From contig QCXZ01000086.1 of NCBI GenBank assembly GCA_025024175.1, positions 1,736,001-1,800,000 of the forward strand: a stretch of 64,000 nt of DNA, read 5' to 3'. The stretch's first letter is position 1. Every line of letters starts with the position of its first letter. Source of the DNA: Rhyzopertha dominica (taxonomy: Eukaryota > Arthropoda > Insecta > Coleoptera > Bostrichidae). Positions 59,951 to 64,000 of this stretch are shown in pieces. Made by a program: the position numbers and the translations under genes. Below the pieces are notes generated by a model. The model was given only the letters and a program-made list of their open reading frames with translations, was not told the origin of the DNA and made no database searches.

Positions 59951-62900
59951 CACCGGCAATGGTGTAAATGTAATACACTTTAAAATCTTCCGTTGGTTTT
60001 ATATAGACGTGAAAGTTGGCCCCCCACCATTGATGAAGCCTCCAGTGTAGATCACGCNTGGAGTTTTCCGGTAGGTATGTTCTTACAAACAGCCCCGGAT
60101 CTGACTTCTGCCTCTTGGGTATAGTCATTATTATGCATCAAGTTGTTTTGTTACGCACTTCAATAACAGCACCCAGACCACCCCTATTACCCACCCACAC
60201 AACAATCATCCTTTATTCCGTCAAATAGTATTTTGAATTATTAATCAATTCGTATAATACCATTAATCGCCAGGAAGGGACTTTTGTGTCGTCATCGAAC
60301 GTTGAAATCTCCGACTGTACGGAATTTATTTTGTCTGGAATTATTTGAGTACGTGTATTAAAATTTCTAAACATATAACACCATAATATGGGTGAATTTT
60401 TACGTCATATATCACTCTATCCAGTGATTGTAAATTAGAAAGAAACTCTATTCCTTCAGTTTATTTCGACTCGTACATAAAAACATTATTCTATTAAACG
60501 AGAGCACCTGTATCTATGTGCACTTTCTTATGTCTAAACACATAATAATATGAAAATGTTTATAAAAATTAACAAAAGGTATAGGTACCTATAGGTGATT
60601 AACGATGGATTACAAAAGAAAGGAATGCCGCAAAACGCTATGTGTTTTTTCTTCTTCCAAAGCACTATATGCCACGTTGCTCACTATAGTACTATTATTG
60701 CTTAGTATGTTATAATTCATAAGGAAATAATCGTCAGGATACGATGGGTTTCAAAATGCGTTTTTGTGTTCTTATCGATCATTGAAATCACTCAGTAATA
60801 TGGTATTTGTACCGTAACAACTGCTGTTTCTTTATCTGGAGCTTTTTGATTATCATGCATGGTAAATTTCTGAAATTGTTTAGATGTAAACTAGTAAAAA
60901 AAAATGGAGGTGACTTTTTGTGAAAATGGTAAATATTATCCAAGACTTATAGCATTCTACGATACTTATGGTTAGAAAACAGAAGGCATCTAAGCATATA
61001 CATTAACAAAACTTTTAAAAAAGTTGTTTTTAAAGAAAACTTTCAAGTTTTGGGTTGATACTGTTGATCTAATATTGCAGTGATCTTCAATAACCGTATT
61101 AATTTCTTAACCGAACGTTGAAATCTCCAAATAACATAGCGTTTATTATATGATGGCTAGTAAAAATATTTGTATCTTATTAGAATGCAAAATTGCTTAA
61201 TTTGTAGTGATATCAACCAAGTATAAGTTTTTTTGTGTTAGTGTCAGTATTAACTTTTGCTTTTTTCGCATCGGATATCAATTAAATATCACTTAGTTTA
61301 CGCAAATTCACTAATTAAATTATTCCCACCATTTTCATATCATTTAATTCGGCAAGCGTTTATACAAGTTAAATCCTCTGTCGTGATCTGCCATTAAAAT
61401 CTCCCAGAGTACGGTGTTTATTGACATATCTGGCATTTTCTCGTCGAGATCATGCTCCCTGGAGGTTATAGAATTTTTAGGGGATCAAATTGGACAAAAT
61501 GTAGTCTAGGCTCTTTACTGCAGATCCGTACTGCTGTCTAATGCTTCCATTTTCGATTTTCTCATTATGGTTGGTCCTATCGAAATGAGATTTTCGCAAA
61601 TTAAGCAAGAGAATGTAATTTAAAAAAGTAGAATTTCAAAATATAGTTCAAAATTGAAGCTTTTGCTTGTTTATGTTGCCATGTTTACCAACTATGATTT
61701 CAGTTTTATCGGAATATACAGCGAAGTACCTACTTCGATTTATTTTATTAAATATTTTTTTAAATATTTTAATAAATAAAAACTTGTGGCAGTACATTTT
61801 ATTGTAATATTTTTTTTACATATATTCGAATCTGCATATAAAAATGGCTAAGATATGGGAGGCATCTGTTATAAATACAGGTTTAATAATCTCTAGAGAG
61901 CATTTATCATAACACCAATTGNGTATATTATAAGCGCAAATGGATAAAATAATAATAAGTAATGAGTAAATGTTACATTTGTCTTACAGCAGAAACCCTA
62001 GGTAGGTATTTTTCAGCTTCAGCAGATTTTCTATCCTGATAGTAATTACCTATTATCTAAAGCTGTCTTTAGTATAGGTATGGCGTAAAAAAATTGTGAT
62101 AAAGTCATAACAACCATAAGACAAATCTTTCGGCTATAATTACACAGTAAATTTTGTAATTATAAAAAACGATACCTTTTTACCTTTATTGCGTCTTTTT
62201 AACAAATGAACTATAGTTTAGTAAAATATGTCAAGCCTCGGCCTAAATTTGAACTAATACGAATACACAGTGTTTACTGCTCAACGCTTAGTGTTTCTGT
62301 TAAATAAATTATGTCGAATAAGTAACAAGTCATAAGTATGCAAATAGCTAAACGGTACAAAAAACACCTTCCTGTCTCGTATCCGTTAGCAGATGTTTAG
62401 CTTCTCAAGTGACAAGACCTCCAATAAAAATACTTAAAACGTAGATTTTTATCAAAATATTTAAATTTACCCGTACAGACATTTCGGTTTCTTGTGTTGA
62501 CGTTCTAATTTAAGACATTGATTAAATTATGGATCAAATGAATTTTAAACAATCGTAGAATCTTACAGAATAAAGAACCACATTTTTATAGCGTGATAAC
62601 GCACACTCATATATACTTCACACTAGTGCCCTAAAACTCGTAACGTGTTTGCGCTTTGGTTATCAGTATTACACAGTATTTGATATACAAGTAACAAACC
62701 ACTTTCTCGTATATCCGGGTGTGACAATATGGGTACCCACCCGATTCTAGCAAGTGAAAGCGATGCACTTGCGTCAGCGGTTTTTATAGGTATTGTGTTC
62801 ACAACGTAGGAGCTTCTGTTCCGGAACTGAAAACCCAGACGGATGTACAGGAGTAAGCACGCCCTCTAAGGATTATCCTAGTTTCATCATTCTTGACCTG

Positions 62901-64000
62901 AAAAGAAGAAACGAATGATGTCGCACTCACAGAAGATAAACAGGAGGGGGGGAAGGATTCCTTCTACAGGATGTCCACAGCAAATTTTCAAAAAGTTGTG
63001 TAAATTAACGCAAGAGTAAAAAAGAAAGAAAGGTACAAATCTACAATTGGAAAATTTATCTTACACGACGTCAGATTAATGAGAATGATAAAAAACTGAT
63101 AAGGTCTGCAGTACCTACAGTTTACTTTCAAATATTTTTTGCACACTCTGGAAATATTTTGTTTAATGTTAAATCTCCCTTAACTAAAAACGTAAAACGG
63201 TTAGATATATTTTTTAATTTCTGTACAAAATTATACGAACATCTTGTAATATCTCGAGACAATTGGTGTCAATCTACTTCAACGGCACGAAATGATTTTA
63301 TAGGTGCTTCCGTGCGAAGTAAAATGTATTGACAGCCATAAAGCAGTAGTGCAGACGCCATGTGCTGAACGAATAGCAGCCTGTAGAGAGTGGGAACTCA
63401 AAATCCTTTTCTCGTAAGTTAACCGCGATTATAAAGACGTATTATTATGCCCGCATCCGACAGCATGTGCATAATGAGCTACCCAATCAAACCTATTGCG
63501 GTTTATTGGGTTATATTTGGAACTCACGGTTTATGTGGAAAAGTGGGAATCTGTGACAATGGCTTCTTTTTAATCTACATGGGTTGGTTGTAACTTAAAG
63601 CTAAAACATACACAATATTTTTTCTAGAAATTGATCAGTGATTTAGTTCTGGTTACTAAGCTTTGTTATTTTAATGAACAGATATTCGGAATCAGTTATA
63701 GAAAACTTTTCGTGAAAAAAACATATGGTTTAAATTGAGCGACACCTACTTAAAAGCATGTACGAAATTTGTAGAATTAATTCTAAAAAATGGATTTCTG
63801 AAGAAAAAATGAAATAATAATAATAATAATAATAAACATACTAGCAAAAATGTGATTATGAACACACAAAGCCTTAGGTAGTATTCTGTAATGCGTTATT
63901 TAATGTTGTTTTAGATAGGAGGCAGTAAGGAATTTTAAATATTATAGAAAATGTGTAATGTATCTTTCTTCTGGTACTGATAAAAATCGACAATATCCTG
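59951..64000. other. Intergenic, no gene seen
   Basis: AT-rich; one open frame at 59931-60128 (minus) looks protein-like in parts but matches nothing I know. An (AAT)n microsatellite lies at 63813-63836. Confidence 0.5.
63813..63836. repeat. (AAT)n microsatellite
   Basis: About eight AAT units in a row. It could be the tail of a retroelement such as the one ending at 15924, but no element body is visible next to it. Confidence 0.7.

Noticed and set aside
59931..60128. 65-codon minus-strand frame with WRLHQWWGANFHVYIKP
   Set aside because: Looks protein-like, but has an ambiguous base, no splice partners and no family that I recognise.

Overview
The window looks like nuclear DNA of an insect, probably a holometabolous one and perhaps a beetle. 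The evidence is AT-rich intergenic DNA, split genes with many 49-54 nt GT-AG introns, TATA/initiator promoters, and clear relatives of the fly genes derailed/RYK, ken and dusky-like. Isolated N bases occur throughout, two of them inside coding exons. No bacterial or organellar feature is present. I assembled gene models by hand from splice sites. Each model keeps an open frame across every junction and its summed exon length divides by three.

Layout. Positions 1-15,600 (all minus strand) hold two tandem paralogous secreted proteins, each with a degenerate von Willebrand A-like (vWA) fold and a C-terminal hydrophobic GPI-type tail (52-6617 and 8205-14722), then a small secreted protein (15172-15552). 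Their introns carry decayed LINE pieces, a foldback element and a hairpin. Positions 18-23 kb hold a divergent pair of small secreted-protein genes sharing a 382 bp double-TATA promoter (18124-19883 minus, 20266-23138 plus). A lone secreted protein lies at 25484-26371 (minus).

Positions 28.9-32.8 kb hold a complete RYK/Derailed Wnt-receptor pseudokinase (minus). Positions 33.2-35.1 kb hold two tandem apolipoprotein D-like lipocalins (minus), the second with an unusual charged C-terminal tail. Positions 41-45.4 kb hold a BTB + three C2H2 zinc-finger repressor, very probably ken, with a GC-rich promoter-like block upstream. Positions 54-58.8 kb hold a zona pellucida (ZP)-domain transmembrane protein, very probably dusky-like. 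The stretches 35.2-40.9, 47.3-54.0 and 59-64 kb hold no gene I can support; they are candidate regulatory DNA for the developmental genes ken and dusky-like.

The genes do not form a pathway. The least described material is the vWA/GPI tandem pair: two long, diverged but collinear proteins sharing a WG[SA]VxxGxxIAGxASxL motif, altered metal-site residues in the vWA fold, and a paired GATA motif just upstream of each start, which suggests gut expression.
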